Source: Polynucleobacter sp. JS-Polo-80-F4 | GTDB taxonomy: Bacteria; Pseudomonadota; Gammaproteobacteria; Burkholderiales; Burkholderiaceae | Length of the DNA stretch: 64,000 bases | Assembly (NCBI RefSeq): GCF_018881965.1 | Contig: NZ_JACVPI010000001.1 | Location: 1,556,018-1,620,017 of the forward strand | Reading direction: 5' to 3' | Part shown: positions 17,824 to 27,487 of the stretch, one piece after another | Position numbering within the stretch: the stretch's first letter is position 1 | How the letters are laid out: every line of letters begins with the position of its first letter | Position numbers and translations under genes: made by a program | Notes under the pieces: model-generated | The model's database searches: none | Told to the model about the DNA's origin: nothing | The model's input: the letters and a program-made list of their open reading frames with translations, nothing else

Positions 17824-17932
17824 GGCATTTCTTTAGTGGGATGAATTACCTAGATTGGGGCTAATAAAACCGCCTTACCTTGGGAAATTAATTATCATTC
17901 CGTATGTTGAAAGTTTTGGAAGGTATTTTGGG

Positions 17933-18955
17933 ATGCGTTTGAATCGATTTTGGGCTGCCGCCTTGGGGACACTTTTTGCTGTTGGCACCTTAGTAAGCGT
18001 ACCCGCCATTGCTGCTAATAGCAAAGATAAGCAGACGAGCAAAACTACCAATAAAGTCGTTGTTAAGACAACTGCTAAGACTGCGAAGAAGCCTAAAACA
18101 GTTCGTGTAACAGTAACGCGTTCAGCTGAACCCATCATTCCGGCAAGACCATCTCTTGCAACTGCATTAGGTCTACGTGGCCAACACGATGAACTTAGTC
18201 TGAAATCAAGCGTAGCAATGGTGGTAAACCAAGACACTAAAGAAGTGTATTTTGAAAAAAATCCTTCAGTGAGCTTACCGATTGCCTCCATTACTAAATT
18301 AATGACAGCGATGGTGGTGTTGGATTCCAAATTACCTCTAGATGAAACACTCATTATTAATGCGGATGATGTGCATATTTATCGCACCTCACGCTTAGCT
18401 GGTGGTACCGTTTTAACTCGTGAAGAAGCTTTGTTGTTAGCTTTGATGTCCTCTGAGAACCGTGCGGCATATACCTTAGGCAGAAATTATCCAGGTGGCA
18501 TTCCGGCATTTGTGGATGCAATGAACCGCAAAGCAAAAGAGTTGGGCATGGATCACTCCCATTTTGCAGATCCAACTGGACTCTTAAGTGAGAATGTTGC
18601 TTCAGCGGAAGATCTCACGCGCATGCTGAGCGCTGCATACCAGTACAAAACCATTCGTGAGTTCTCTACTTGGCCTGACTTAACGATGGTGATTGCAAAA
18701 CGCCCACAGAAATTTTTGAACACCAATCGCTTAGTGCGCTCTGGTGATATGAATATCGGCCTTCAAAAAACGGGCTTTATTAATGCAGCTGGCAAATGCT
18801 TGGTAATGCAGGCTAGAGTAAATAACACGCCACTTTTATTGGTCTTCTTGGATTCCGTAGGAACACAATCGCGTTTTGCTGATGCTGTGCGTGTGCGTGA
18901 TTGGTATGAGCGTATGCCTTCTGGTGGAGCTCACCCAATACGTCGCCTGATGTAA
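17933..18955 (+). CDS. pbpG: D-alanyl-D-alanine endopeptidase, PBP7/8 type
   Basis: A 340-residue periplasmic serine peptidase of the S11 family. An N-terminal signal (WAAALGTLFAVGTLVSVPAIA) precedes a Lys/Thr-rich linker (about 31-60). The three active-site motifs are SITK (S119-K122), SEN (174-176) and KTG (279-281). It cleaves D,D-crosslinks in peptidoglycan. The ATG at 17933 is chosen for its GGAAGG ribosome site nine bases upstream and the signal peptide that follows; a TTG at 17855 would place 26 extra residues in front. The family is certain and the in vivo role (PBP7-like) likely. It converges on the IclR gene with only nine bases between. Confidence 0.92.
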   Translation: MRLNRFWAAALGTLFAVGTLVSVPAIAANSKDKQTSKTTNKVVVKTTAKTAKKPKTVRVTVTRSAEPIIPARPSLATALGLRGQHDELSLKSSVAMVVNQDTKEVYFEKNPSVSLPIASITKLMTAMVVLDSKLPLDETLIINADDVHIYRTSRLAGGTVLTREEALLLALMSSENRAAYTLGRNYPGGIPAFVDAMNRKAKELGMDHSHFADPTGLLSENVASAEDLTRMLSAAYQYKTIREFSTWPDLTMVIAKRPQKFLNTNRLVRSGDMNIGLQKTGFINAAGKCLVMQARVNNTPLLLVFLDSVGTQSRFADAVRVRDWYERMPSGGAHPIRRLM

Positions 18956-18964
18956 CTGATTGAG

Positions 18965-19792
18965 TTATTGGCTTGCTGAGCCTGGCTCAGTAGACTTGGG
19001 TTTAAAACCCATCCCTTTGGATATCTGTAGGGCGGTTTCTTGTAAGGCGCGTAGCCAATCTGCCTGAATACGATCGGTTGGGGCACTCAAAGATAAGCCA
19101 GCAACCAGCTTTCCGGTGTCATCCAAAATAGCGGCAGCCAAGCAGCTTACACCCAGCTCTAATTCTTCATCATCACGAGCGCTGCCGACTTTGCGAACGT
19201 GATTGAGCTCAGTTTCGAGTTTGCCTAGTTCGGTAATGCTATTACGTGTGTGACCGGATAAACCAGTGCGAGTGACATAGGCGCGCACTTGACCTGGATC
19301 ATCGCTAGCTAAAAAGAGTTTGCCAACAGATGTGAGATGCAATGGGGCACGGCCACCAATTGCACGTACTACTTGCATGCCTGAGCGTTCGCTATAGGCA
19401 CGGTCAACGTAAACGATCTCATCACCTTGGCGCACAGATAGGTTCACAGTTTCACCGGTGAGCTTATGAAGGGTGCGCATTGGTAGTTGAGCAGCCTCAC
19501 GAACCGAGAGACGTGCTTTGACTAGGTTACCAAGTTCTAAAAGCTTTAGACCTAGACGATAAGTTCCACCATCGCCACGCTCAACCAGGCGGCAGGCAAC
19601 CATGTCGTTCAGAATTCGATGGGCGGTGGAAGGGTGTAAACCGGTGATCTCAGCCAGATTCTTCAGACTGCTAGAGTCCTCTTGATCGGCAAGCGCGTCC
19701 AGCAGATTCATCATACGCTCCACTACCTGAATGGCAGTTTTGCCAACTTCGCCAGTAGATCTAGGAGTTTTGACGGTTTTGCTGGTGTTCAT
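18965..19792 (-). CDS. IclR-family transcriptional regulator
   Basis: A 275-residue regulator. The winged helix-turn-helix is at about residues 21-80 (SSLKNLAEITGLHPSTAHRILNDMV). The ligand domain contains the IclR signature GETVNLSVRQGDEIVYVDR and a C-terminal part with ELELGVSCLAAAILDDTGKLVAGLSLSAP. IclR proteins sense small organic acids or aromatics and usually regulate a neighbouring catabolic unit, but none is adjacent: its neighbours are a cell-wall gene and pyrD. Two inverted repeats lie just upstream of its start, arguing for autoregulation. Its other targets may lie elsewhere. Confidence 0.92.
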   Translation of the reverse strand: MNTSKTVKTPRSTGEVGKTAIQVVERMMNLLDALADQEDSSSLKNLAEITGLHPSTAHRILNDMVACRLVERGDGGTYRLGLKLLELGNLVKARLSVREAAQLPMRTLHKLTGETVNLSVRQGDEIVYVDRAYSERSGMQVVRAIGGRAPLHLTSVGKLFLASDDPGQVRAYVTRTGLSGHTRNSITELGKLETELNHVRKVGSARDDEELELGVSCLAAAILDDTGKLVAGLSLSAPTDRIQADWLRALQETALQISKGMGFKPKSTEPGSASQ

Positions 19793-19808
19793 AGCCCTTA
19801 TTGTAGCG

Positions 19809-19850
19809 ATTTCAGATGAAATTGCATAATATGAAATCCCATTTAATGGG
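19809..19850. promoter_or_regulatory. Paired inverted repeats upstream of the IclR gene (putative operators)
   Basis: ATTTCA (19809-19814) and TGAAAT (19817-19822) are perfect arms around GA. A further TGAAAT half-site lies at 19832-19837, exactly 15 bases on. A second perfect inverted repeat, CCCATT-T-AATGGG, follows at 19838-19850. The first site begins 17 bases before the regulator's start codon, within the expected leader. IclR proteins commonly bind dyads of this size; binding here is inference. Confidence 0.5.
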
Positions 19851-19877
19851 GGCTATCCCAGCAATTAAGGGTACTTC

Positions 19878-19916
19878 TAAGGCTGTCCTAAGGCTGTATT
19901 AAGGCTGTCTTAAGGC
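19878..19916. repeat. 11-bp tandem repeat running into the 3' end of pyrD
   Basis: Three units begin TAAGGCTGT, at 19878-19888, 19889-19899 and 19900-19910, with ends CC, AT and CT. A partial fourth unit, TAAGGC, lies at 19911-19916. On the minus strand the units encode the last residues of PyrD (ALRQP) and its stop at 19901-19899. The unit length is not a multiple of three, so each copy shifts the frame. Confidence 0.85.
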
Positions 19917-20933
19917 CTTAGCGCACTCATTCACAAGATCTGGGCCGCGATAGATGAGGCCGCTATAGAGTTGGACCAGGCTGGCACCAGCCATGACCTT
20001 CTCACGGGCATCGGCGCCCGATAGGATGCCGCCAACGCCAATGATGGGTAGCGCATTACCTAATCTGGCTTTTAAAGCCTTAATCACTACGTTCGATGCA
20101 ATGCGTACCGGTGCGCCTGATAGACCGCCAGCTTCAGTAGCAAATTCCATACCCTGAACTGCATCTCTCGAGATGGTTGTATTTGTTGCAATCACCGCAT
20201 CTATTCCAAACTCCATCAGAAGATCGGCAATCAAGTTGATGTCGCCATGATCTAGGTCTGGTGCAATCTTCAGAAAGAGTGGCTTGCGAACTCCATAGCG
20301 ATCGCTTAAACGTTTTCTAGCCTCATCCAGACTTCCCAATAATTCGCGAAGCATTTCTTCGCCTTGTAAGGCACGCAGATTTTGAGTGTTTGGAGAGGAG
20401 ATATTAACGGTGATGTAAGTAGCAATTTCGTAGACTGCTTCCATTGCCAGAACATAATCACGCGATGCTTCTTCAATTGGTGTGCTGGCATTCTTGCCAA
20501 TATTCATTCCAAGTACACCACCGTTCTGCCAGAACTTCGAGCGACGAACTCTGGCAACGCAGGCATCAACGCCATCATTATTGAAGCCCATGCGATTAAT
20601 AATGGCCTGAGCTTCAGTTAGGCGAAACATGCGTGGCTTGGGATTTCCCGGTTGTGGTTTTGGGGTAACTGTACCGATTTCCAAGAACCCAAATCCCAGC
20701 GCAGCGAGTGCATCAATGTGTTTGCCGTCTTTATCTAATCCTGCAGCCAATCCAACAGGATTCGGAAATTGAATGCCACAGAGTACTTGTGGATCATTAA
20801 TCGGCTTGCTAACCAGGCGCTCTAATAATCCCCAGCGCTGTAAGCGATCCATATTGCCCAGTGTGAGGTTATGTGCTTTTTCTGGGTCTATACAAAAAAG
20901 CCAGGGGCGTAGAAGGGAGTAGCGATCGATCAT
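19899..20933 (-). CDS. pyrD: Dihydroorotate dehydrogenase (quinone), class 2
   Basis: A 344-residue flavoenzyme that oxidises dihydroorotate to orotate at the membrane, passing electrons to quinone (pyrimidine synthesis). The class 2 N-terminal helix region ([25 protein letters not shown]) is present. It is followed by [28 protein letters not shown], the active-site loop [18 protein letters not shown] and the phosphate-binding GVGGI. It starts nine bases after the bpt stop, so it is the distal gene of the pabBC-nudix-aat-bpt-pyrD operon. Its last codons lie in a short tandem repeat. Confidence 0.98.
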   Translation of the reverse strand: MIDRYSLLRPWLFCIDPEKAHNLTLGNMDRLQRWGLLERLVSKPINDPQVLCGIQFPNPVGLAAGLDKDGKHIDALAALGFGFLEIGTVTPKPQPGNPKPRMFRLTEAQAIINRMGFNNDGVDACVARVRRSKFWQNGGVLGMNIGKNASTPIEEASRDYVLAMEAVYEIATYITVNISSPNTQNLRALQGEEMLRELLGSLDEARKRLSDRYGVRKPLFLKIAPDLDHGDINLIADLLMEFGIDAVIATNTTISRDAVQGMEFATEAGGLSGAPVRIASNVVIKALKARLGNALPIIGVGGILSGADAREKVMAGASLVQLYSGLIYRGPDLVNECAKALRQP

Positions 20934-20942
20934 GGGTAGATA

Positions 20943-21689
20943 TTATGACTCAGACAGCGGCTGCCAATGATCATCAATCAAACCCTCCATCGGCTGAAAT
21001 TTCACCTTATATGACATCTTGTCGCTTTCCTTGATGTAGTAACCAAGATAAAGGTAAGGCAGGCCTAGTACGCGGGCTTGTTCAAGCTGCCACAAAATGC
21101 TGTAGCTGCCATAACTCGCAGATGGGATTGAAGTGTCATAAAAGGTATAAACCGAGGAGATGCCTTGCTCCAATATATCGATCATGCTCACCATACGCAA
21201 TCGACCAGGATGGGAGTCGTGTGGACCATCGCGAAACTCGACAATGCGTGAGTTCACTCGACTTTGTAATAAAAACTGCATGTATTGATCTTGATCATCG
21301 CTATCCATATCGCCACCAGCATGCCGTTGAGTTTGATAGCTTTGATAGAGTTGGTAGTGCTCTTCTTGATAGCCTAGATTGAGAACAGAGGCTTCAAGGC
21401 CGGCATGTTTTTTCTGGGTGCGACGTTGACTACGAGAGGGCTCAAACTGATTTACCAGGAGACGTGTGGCAATACAGGCTTTACATTCATCACAGTAGGG
21501 TCGATAGGTATACAAACCACTGCGTCGAAATCCAGCATTGAGTAAATCATTGTAGACATCTGCATGAATGAGATGGGATGGCGTGGCTACCTGCGAGCGA
21601 GCGGTCTTATTTGGAAGATAACTACAAGCATATGGCGCAGTTGCGTAGAACTGCAGTGTGGTTAGAGGGAGTTCTTTAAGCTGGGTCAT
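20943..21689 (-). CDS. bpt: Aspartate/glutamate leucyltransferase (Bpt, bacterial Ate homologue)
   Basis: A 248-residue aminoacyl-tRNA-protein transferase of the ATE family. The N-terminal Cys cluster [13 protein letters not shown] and the C-terminal [21 protein letters not shown] motif are diagnostic. Bacterial Bpt proteins transfer leucine from Leu-tRNA to N-terminal Asp or Glu, making substrates for ClpS/ClpAP. It overlaps the aat stop by four bases (ATGA), so the two N-degron transferases are translationally coupled. The assignment is from family motifs and context. Confidence 0.95.
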   Translation of the reverse strand: MTQLKELPLTTLQFYATAPYACSYLPNKTARSQVATPSHLIHADVYNDLLNAGFRRSGLYTYRPYCDECKACIATRLLVNQFEPSRSQRRTQKKHAGLEASVLNLGYQEEHYQLYQSYQTQRHAGGDMDSDDQDQYMQFLLQSRVNSRIVEFRDGPHDSHPGRLRMVSMIDILEQGISSVYTFYDTSIPSASYGSYSILWQLEQARVLGLPYLYLGYYIKESDKMSYKVKFQPMEGLIDDHWQPLSES

Positions 21690-22423
21690 AGCCAGTGAAG
21701 CAAGATGGTTTTATTAAAAGTCCAGGATTGTTCAATATTAGTTTGATTTATGGATATTTGCAGTTGTTCTAAAAAAGCCTGCCTAGGGATTGGGGCTGCG
21801 CCCAACGAGAGGAGGTGGGCTGTTTCTTGCTGGCAGTCGATCATCCGAATATCAAGACTCAGACACCAAGCGCTGAGGGCGGCTAATGCTATTTTGGAGG
21901 CATTAGTCTTGTGGCTAAACATGGATTCACCAAAGACCATTCCTCCAAAAGATACGCAATAGAGGCCGCCAGTGAGTTGACCATCTTCTATTACAGCAAT
22001 GCTATGAGCATTTCCTTGTTCATGAAGCGCAGTGTAGGCATCAATAATTTCGTGCGTAATCCAGGTGCCGTCTTGATCTTTGCGGGAGCTAGTAGCGCAT
22101 GAGCGTATGACTGCGCCAAAGTCATCGTCTACCACTATCTGAGATTGGGAATCTTGACAAAAGGAGCGAATGATTTTCCGTAAAGAGTCGCTGCATTTAA
22201 ATTCTTGAGGCTTTAACACCATTCTAGGATCTGGCGACCACCAGAGGATAGGTTGATTATCTGAGTACCAAGGAAAAATACCCTGCTGATAAGCGCGAGC
22301 AAGTTGCCCTGGATAAATATGTTCACTGACTGCAATTAAGCCAGGTACGCTAGGGTCAGGATCTGCCTCTAAGAGGGGGTTTGGAAAAGGATCCTGAGGT
22401 CCCAGCCAAGCAATCTGACTCAT
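21686..22423 (-). CDS. aat: Leucyl/phenylalanyl-tRNA-protein transferase
   Basis: A 245-residue Aat. The family motifs are visible: [66 protein letters not shown] and [13 protein letters not shown]. It adds Leu or Phe to N-terminal Lys or Arg, marking proteins for ClpS-dependent degradation. It starts six bases after the Nudix gene and overlaps bpt by four bases. The N-terminal extension ([23 protein letters not shown]) is normal for the family. Confidence 0.97.
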   Translation of the reverse strand: MSQIAWLGPQDPFPNPLLEADPDPSVPGLIAVSEHIYPGQLARAYQQGIFPWYSDNQPILWWSPDPRMVLKPQEFKCSDSLRKIIRSFCQDSQSQIVVDDDFGAVIRSCATSSRKDQDGTWITHEIIDAYTALHEQGNAHSIAVIEDGQLTGGLYCVSFGGMVFGESMFSHKTNASKIALAALSAWCLSLDIRMIDCQQETAHLLSLGAAPIPRQAFLEQLQISINQTNIEQSWTFNKTILLHWL

Positions 22424-22429
22424 GCCGAC

Positions 22430-22990
22430 TTAAATTCGTTCAGATGGCAAAATATCGCGACTGCGAACATGAAACTCTTTGCCTGAATCTAAGATGCCGG
22501 CAGCGCGATCTGCAAAGAACCATTCAAGTGTTTGCTTAACGGTGGGGAAGGCTAGCTTATCCCAAGGAATTTCATGTTCGTCAAAGAGCGCCACTTCTAA
22601 ACTCTCTTCGCCAGCACAAAACTCCGGGGTTGGCATTTTAGCTAGATAGAACAAGTGAACCTGTTCTGCATGGGGCACATTGAGTAATGAGTAGAGTGGA
22701 CCAATTTCCACGACTGCCCCGGCTTCTTCAAGGGTCTCGCGTGCAGCGCCGTGACTAGTGCTCTCACCCAACTCCATAAATCCAGCAGGCAAGGTCCAAA
22801 AGCCATGACGTGGTTCAATCGCTCGGCGACATAAAAGAATCTGTTTGCCATATACCGGAATGCTGCCGACTACATTACGAGGATTTTGATAATGAATGCT
22901 GCCGCAGGCTTCGCATACATGACGCTCGCGCGAATCATCCGCCGGAATTTTGATCGTTAATACAGAGGCGCAGTTGGAGCAATACTTCAT
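22430..22990 (-). CDS. Nudix hydrolase with N-terminal zinc ribbon
   Basis: A 186-residue protein. The zinc ribbon uses CSNC (4-7) and CEAC (32-35) and leads into YQNPRNVVGSIPV. The Nudix box is complete: GFMELGESTSHGAARETLEEAG. This layout resembles NudC-like (NADH/NAD-cap) pyrophosphatases and the short ADP-ribose type; the length and the single ribbon fit the small zinc-ribbon Nudix group common beside aat/pabB in betaproteobacteria. The substrate is not readable. It lies nine bases after pabBC and six before aat. Confidence 0.9.
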   Translation of the reverse strand: MKYCSNCASVLTIKIPADDSRERHVCEACGSIHYQNPRNVVGSIPVYGKQILLCRRAIEPRHGFWTLPAGFMELGESTSHGAARETLEEAGAVVEIGPLYSLLNVPHAEQVHLFYLAKMPTPEFCAGEESLEVALFDEHEIPWDKLAFPTVKQTLEWFFADRAAGILDSGKEFHVRSRDILPSERI

Positions 22991-22999
22991 ACTGACTTT

Positions 23000-24826
23000 C
23001 TAAAAGTGGGCTTTAATGGCGCCACGCAGGGCATTGCTAAGAATAATCTCTTCTGCCATTGAAACATCTTTAATAGTCAGGTTGGCTTCACGGGCATTCA
23101 GAGAGGGGTCGGCAAGCAATGCTGCGCGCATCACCCCAGGCAGAAGGCCTGCTGAAACTGGCGGCGTGAGCCATTCAGAACTACCTGAATGTTTGATAAA
23201 AATGCTAGTCCTGCCACCTTCAGTAACAAGACCTTGTTCATTCACAAACAGGGCATCAAATCCACCTAGCTTCACGGCCTCTTGCCATGCGAGATCATAA
23301 AGAGTGCGATTGCTAATTTTGTGATGCAACAAAGCATCCCCAGAAAACATCGTTACATTCCCCGGAAGAATATCTTTCGCCCAGAAAATTTTGACAGGTT
23401 CTTTTGCTTGGTGAATAACAGCACTTGCAACGGAAAGCTCGCCATCAGGCGCCAGATCAAGTCTTAGTCGATATGACTGGTTTTTATCAAGTGATGTACA
23501 GGTGCTCGTAATCAAATTCTTTGCACTCTCTAAATTGAAAGCAATTCTCAGAGAGTGGGCGGAGTTTTGCATTCTCTGCAGATGCTCCTCAAGTCGCATT
23601 GCCTCACCCTGAGAGATCGCAATGGTTTCAAACAAGCCTGTAGTGCTCGGAAGATCCATCAGGAATGCAGCTTTAATGCGGCACTCTTGCCATTCCAGAT
23701 CGGCAATGGAGTCGTTCGTAATGCCAGCACCAATGCCAAGTGTGAAATGAGATGCATGAGACTCTTCATCCTGATAAATCTCTACTGTCCGAATAGGAAC
23801 GCTAAAGGCAAAATTGCCATTTGGGTCAAGCCAACCCAAGGCGCCACAGTAATAGCCACGATCTTCAGGCTCTAACTCTTGAATAATTTCCATGCTGCGT
23901 TTTTTGGGCGCACCTGTCACAGATCCACATGGAAACACCGCTTTAAAAATATCGAATAAGGAGGTTTCAGGTTTGATCTGACCCTGCACAGTGGAAGTCA
24001 TTTGCAAAACATCGCCATGCCTTGCCACTTCAAATAAATTGGGTACAGTGACTGTGCCTGGCAAAGAGATGCGACTCAGATCATTGCGTAGGAGATCCAC
24101 AATCATGACATTTTCTGCTTGATTCTTTGGGTCATCGGATAGGGCGCTTGCCACCGAAGATAAAGCACTGGCAGTGCCTTTCATTGGCATGGCTTTTAAG
24201 GTATCACCGTCCCTTGCAATAAACAGTTCTGGTGATTGGGATAGAAGAAAGCTTCCATCATGCTCTATAAACGCACCAAATCGTCCAGGCTGTCGATCTC
24301 TTAAACGGCTATACAGTGCAAGTGGAGCGCCGTAGGTTTTGCCTTTGATGCGATAGGTGTGATTGATCTGGTAGGTATCACCATTGCGAATGTACTCCTG
24401 TATCGCTGCAATATCACTAGAGAATTGCGCTTCATTCAGGGATTCCTGAATACCCATCACCCCAGCATTTCTCTGAGATTGATCAAGAGAAGCTAGCTTT
24501 TGTTTAATGCAGAGGTCTACATCTTGCTTTGATAATTTTTTGAAGTCTGCAAAAGACCAGGCCTCGATCAGCGGGTGGTGATTATCTGGCTGGTTGGCTC
24601 GTTGAGGTAGCTTATGAATTTGCCTACCTAATTCATAAGCAAAAGCAGCAACAACAAATTCACCCCTAGCCAATGCGGCTGATATTTCCTCTAAGCTAGT
24701 TTGGACTGCTGCTAAATCTTCATCTAGATTGTTGCTGGGAAGTACGCGCCAGCTATGAAGGGCCTTCTCATAAAGGCGGCTGGTAGGTGAGGCCGCGGTG
24801 CTTTGCGCATCATCGAGCAAAATCAT
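23000..24826 (-). CDS. pabB: Fused aminodeoxychorismate synthase component I / 4-amino-4-deoxychorismate lyase (PabBC)
   Basis: A 608-residue fusion. Residues up to about 365 are the chorismate-binding PabB domain, with GDTYQINHTYR, LLSQSPELFI, MKGTA, the NVMIVDLLRNDL segment and PCGSVTGAPKKRSMEIIQELE. The C-terminal 230 residues are a class IV aminotransferase fold (PabC), with LYDLAWQEAVKLGGFDALFVNEQG and EGGRTSIF. Together they turn chorismate, with ammonia from PabA, into p-aminobenzoate for folate. The N-terminal TrpE-like region is shorter than in stand-alone PabB. It starts 24 bases after the ppi gene and heads the run nudix-aat-bpt-pyrD. Confidence 0.94.
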   Translation of the reverse strand: MILLDDAQSTAASPTSRLYEKALHSWRVLPSNNLDEDLAAVQTSLEEISAALARGEFVVAAFAYELGRQIHKLPQRANQPDNHHPLIEAWSFADFKKLSKQDVDLCIKQKLASLDQSQRNAGVMGIQESLNEAQFSSDIAAIQEYIRNGDTYQINHTYRIKGKTYGAPLALYSRLRDRQPGRFGAFIEHDGSFLLSQSPELFIARDGDTLKAMPMKGTASALSSVASALSDDPKNQAENVMIVDLLRNDLSRISLPGTVTVPNLFEVARHGDVLQMTSTVQGQIKPETSLFDIFKAVFPCGSVTGAPKKRSMEIIQELEPEDRGYYCGALGWLDPNGNFAFSVPIRTVEIYQDEESHASHFTLGIGAGITNDSIADLEWQECRIKAAFLMDLPSTTGLFETIAISQGEAMRLEEHLQRMQNSAHSLRIAFNLESAKNLITSTCTSLDKNQSYRLRLDLAPDGELSVASAVIHQAKEPVKIFWAKDILPGNVTMFSGDALLHHKISNRTLYDLAWQEAVKLGGFDALFVNEQGLVTEGGRTSIFIKHSGSSEWLTPPVSAGLLPGVMRAALLADPSLNAREANLTIKDVSMAEEIILSNALRGAIKAHF

Positions 24827-24850
24827 CGCGGCTGACCTAGAGCGCTCTAT

Positions 24851-25426
24851 TTACTTCAGAATCGTTGCAGATTCGATAGTGACAGTCTTGCTTGGAACAT
24901 CAGCCATTCTGCCCATGCGCGGAGCAGGTGCAACCATGGTTGGTACTTTGCGGATGGCATCAATAGTTTGCGTGCCAGAGATCACCTTGCCAAATACGGT
25001 ATATCCATTACCCATGGCGTTAGGGTAGTCCAGTGCAGCATTGTCTTTCACATTGATGAAGAACTGTGAAGTTGCTGAATCCGGATCAGATGTACGAGCC
25101 ATCGCAATCGTATAAACATTGTTCTTCAGTCCGTTCTGCGCTTCAGAAACTACTGGAGCATCTGTTGGTTTCTGATTTAAGTCAGCAGTAAAGCCGCCGC
25201 CCTGAATCATGAAGCCATCAATCACGCGATGAAAGATAGTGCCGTTATAAAAACCACTCTTTACGTAATTCAAAAAGTTGGCCGTTGTCTTAGGTGCTTT
25301 TACATCATCGAGCTCTACTACGAAATTACCCATCGTGGTTTTAAATTCCACCTTTGGCCCTGCAAATGCTGCATGACTAGCAAAACAGGAAATGGTAACA
25401 ACAAGGGCAGCAAATAGCTTACGCAT
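24851..25426 (-). CDS. Periplasmic peptidyl-prolyl cis-trans isomerase, cyclophilin type
   Basis: A 191-residue cyclophilin with a signal peptide (RKLFAALVVTISCFASHAAFA) and the catalytic core, with TTANFLNYVKSGFYNGTIFHRVIDGFMIQGGGF and TSQFFINVKDN. It corresponds to PpiA-type periplasmic folding catalysts. An 84-base gap separates it from the upstream isomerase gene, so it probably has its own promoter, and pabBC follows after 24 bases. Confidence 0.95.
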   Translation of the reverse strand: MRKLFAALVVTISCFASHAAFAGPKVEFKTTMGNFVVELDDVKAPKTTANFLNYVKSGFYNGTIFHRVIDGFMIQGGGFTADLNQKPTDAPVVSEAQNGLKNNVYTIAMARTSDPDSATSQFFINVKDNAALDYPNAMGNGYTVFGKVISGTQTIDAIRKVPTMVAPAPRMGRMADVPSKTVTIESATILK

Positions 25427-25510
25427 TAGAACTCCTTAAACAAGATAAAAATAGGTGATATTTGATTGTATTGCTCAATAACGTAGGAAGGGTAAACCGT
25501 CTCAGGATCG

Positions 25511-26137
25511 TCAGATTAGTCCGTTAGGGACATTGCTGGCATAGGCATAAGAAGCCTCTTCAAACATGCCAGGTCTTGCAAGGTAGTCAAGAACCCAGTC
25601 AATGGTGTCTACACCCCAAAAGCAGTGTTGGTTGACAATTAAGGCAGGCACCCCAAAAGCACCATCGGCTTTGGCTTGATTGGTGTTGGCAATCAGCTTA
25701 GCTTTTACTTCTGGACTCTCAGGTTTAGGTGTATCTGTCGTTAAGCCTAAGTAAGTGCAAAATTCTGGCCAAGATAAATTGGGGTCTTTCCCCTCTACCC
25801 ACACATAATCAAAGGCGCGCTCAACCATCGCCCAGTCGGCATTCTTTTCTACCATGAGGCGTTGGGCAGCAACAGTCATGAATGGATGGTGCTCAGGAAA
25901 GCGAAAAGGAATACCTAACTTTTCTGCTTGCCATACGCAGAACTGATAAGTATGTGGACGTTTAGCAGCCACTTCTCCTGGGCCCTTGTTCTCAGAGGCT
26001 CTAAGTAGGCCGCCCAGCAGAATGGGAACAGGCTTGATATCTAACTTACTCTCAAGAACTTGTCTTTGCTTAATGTAAAGATAGGCAAACGGCGAAACAA
26101 TATCGTAATAGAAGGAGGCCGCAATCTTTGTGCTCAT
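25511..26137 (-). CDS. 2-hydroxychromene-2-carboxylate isomerase-like, DsbA-fold protein
   Basis: About 208 residues of the thioredoxin-like DSBA/GST-kappa fold. It begins SFYYDIVSPFAYLYIKQ, where the Ser replaces the redox Cys as in HCCA isomerases. Later segments are WQAEKLGIPFRFPEHHPF and GAFGVPALIVNQHCFWGVDTIDWV, the latter typical of the family. Known members isomerise 2-hydroxychromene-2-carboxylate in naphthalene breakdown using glutathione; no such pathway is seen here, so the natural substrate is open. I start at the ATG at 26137 rather than a TTG at 26161. Confidence 0.85.
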   Translation of the reverse strand: MSTKIAASFYYDIVSPFAYLYIKQRQVLESKLDIKPVPILLGGLLRASENKGPGEVAAKRPHTYQFCVWQAEKLGIPFRFPEHHPFMTVAAQRLMVEKNADWAMVERAFDYVWVEGKDPNLSWPEFCTYLGLTTDTPKPESPEVKAKLIANTNQAKADGAFGVPALIVNQHCFWGVDTIDWVLDYLARPGMFEEASYAYASNVPNGLI

Positions 26138-26169
26138 ATTGTCTTCATTGTCATTTAGCAATGCATTGT

Positions 26170-27483
26170 TTATTTCTTCTTGTGCTCTTCATCGAGCTTT
26201 TTCAAGAAAGCCAATTTTTCCTTAATCTGCATCTCAAGTCCGCGCTCAACTGGCTCATACCAATGCGGTTCTTTCATGCCCTCTGGTAAATAGGATTCTC
26301 CAGCAGCATAGCCATGTGGCTCATCATGGGCATAGCGATACTCTTTGCCGTGGCCAAGCTCTTTCATGAGTTTGGTTGGTGCATTGCGTAGATGATTAGG
26401 AACAGGTTTAGATTGATCATTCGCCACATAAGCGCGAGCAGCATTAAAGGCGTTATAGCTGGCATTGCTCTTGGAGGCGACAGCAAGATAAACCACCGCT
26501 TGTCCAAGCGCCAGCTCACCCTCAGGAGAGCCCAGTCGTTCATAGGTTTGCGCTGCATCGTTGGCCAATTGCATTGCTCTTGGATCTGCCAAGCCAATGT
26601 CTTCCCACGCCATTCGAATAATGCGTCTGGCTAGATAACGGGGGTCAGCGCCACCATCGAGCATCCGGCAAAACCAATACAAGGCTGCATCTGGATTGGA
26701 TCCTCGAACGGATTTATGTAGAGCAGATATTTGATCGTAAAAGTGATCGCCACCTTTATCAAAACGCCGCGCTTGAGCGCTCAGGGCATTTTCAATAAAT
26801 GACTGATCAACTAATTTAACCTCAGCATTTGGCGTGAGGACTGCATTGCGTACCTGCTCAACCAGGTTGAGAAGGCGTCGCGCATCGCCATCCGCATTTG
26901 AAATAAGGATGTTGATTGCAGCGGCATCAAACTGCACATCGGGCATTGCATGTTGATGCGCACGTTCAAAGAGTAATTTCAGTTCTTCAGGGGTGAGCGA
27001 CTTCAAGACATAGACCTGAGCACGCGATAGAAGTGCTGAGTTCACTTCAAATGAAGGATTCTCGGTAGTAGCGCCGATAAAGGTAAAGAGACCTGATTCC
27101 ACATGGGGCAAGAGGGCATCTTGCTGGCTTTTATTAAAGCGATGAATCTCATCGACAAACAAAATCGTTTGTTTGCCATATTGGGCCATATTTTGTTGGG
27201 CCTGCTCAATGGATTCGCGGATTTCTTTAACGCCAGCTAAAACGGCAGAGATGGCTATGAACTCACGATCAAATGCTTTGGCTGAAAGACGGGCTAGAGT
27301 TGTTTTACCAACGCCTGGAGGCCCCCACAAAATCATGGAGTGAGGCTTGCCAGAGGCAAACGCTAGATTGAGTGGCTTACCACTTGCTAATAAATGCGTT
27401 TGTCCAATGACCTCTTCAATCGTTTTTGGGCGCAATGCTTCTGCTAAGGGTGGAGGCGGCGCGCTCTCAAAAAGATTACTCAT
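26170..27483 (-). CDS. rarA: Replication-associated recombination ATPase RarA (MgsA)
   Basis: A 437-residue AAA+ protein of the clamp-loader-like RarA/WRNIP1 family. It starts with [21 protein letters not shown] and has Walker [10 protein letters not shown], Walker [21 protein letters not shown], sensor 1 [14 protein letters not shown] and the C-terminal tetramerisation domain ([22 protein letters not shown]). It acts at stalled replication forks with SSB and RecA. It follows the DUF3429 gene by four bases. Confidence 0.97.
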   Translation of the reverse strand: MSNLFESAPPPPLAEALRPKTIEEVIGQTHLLASGKPLNLAFASGKPHSMILWGPPGVGKTTLARLSAKAFDREFIAISAVLAGVKEIRESIEQAQQNMAQYGKQTILFVDEIHRFNKSQQDALLPHVESGLFTFIGATTENPSFEVNSALLSRAQVYVLKSLTPEELKLLFERAHQHAMPDVQFDAAAINILISNADGDARRLLNLVEQVRNAVLTPNAEVKLVDQSFIENALSAQARRFDKGGDHFYDQISALHKSVRGSNPDAALYWFCRMLDGGADPRYLARRIIRMAWEDIGLADPRAMQLANDAAQTYERLGSPEGELALGQAVVYLAVASKSNASYNAFNAARAYVANDQSKPVPNHLRNAPTKLMKELGHGKEYRYAHDEPHGYAAGESYLPEGMKEPHWYEPVERGLEMQIKEKLAFLKKLDEEHKKK

Positions 27484-27487
27484 TGCA

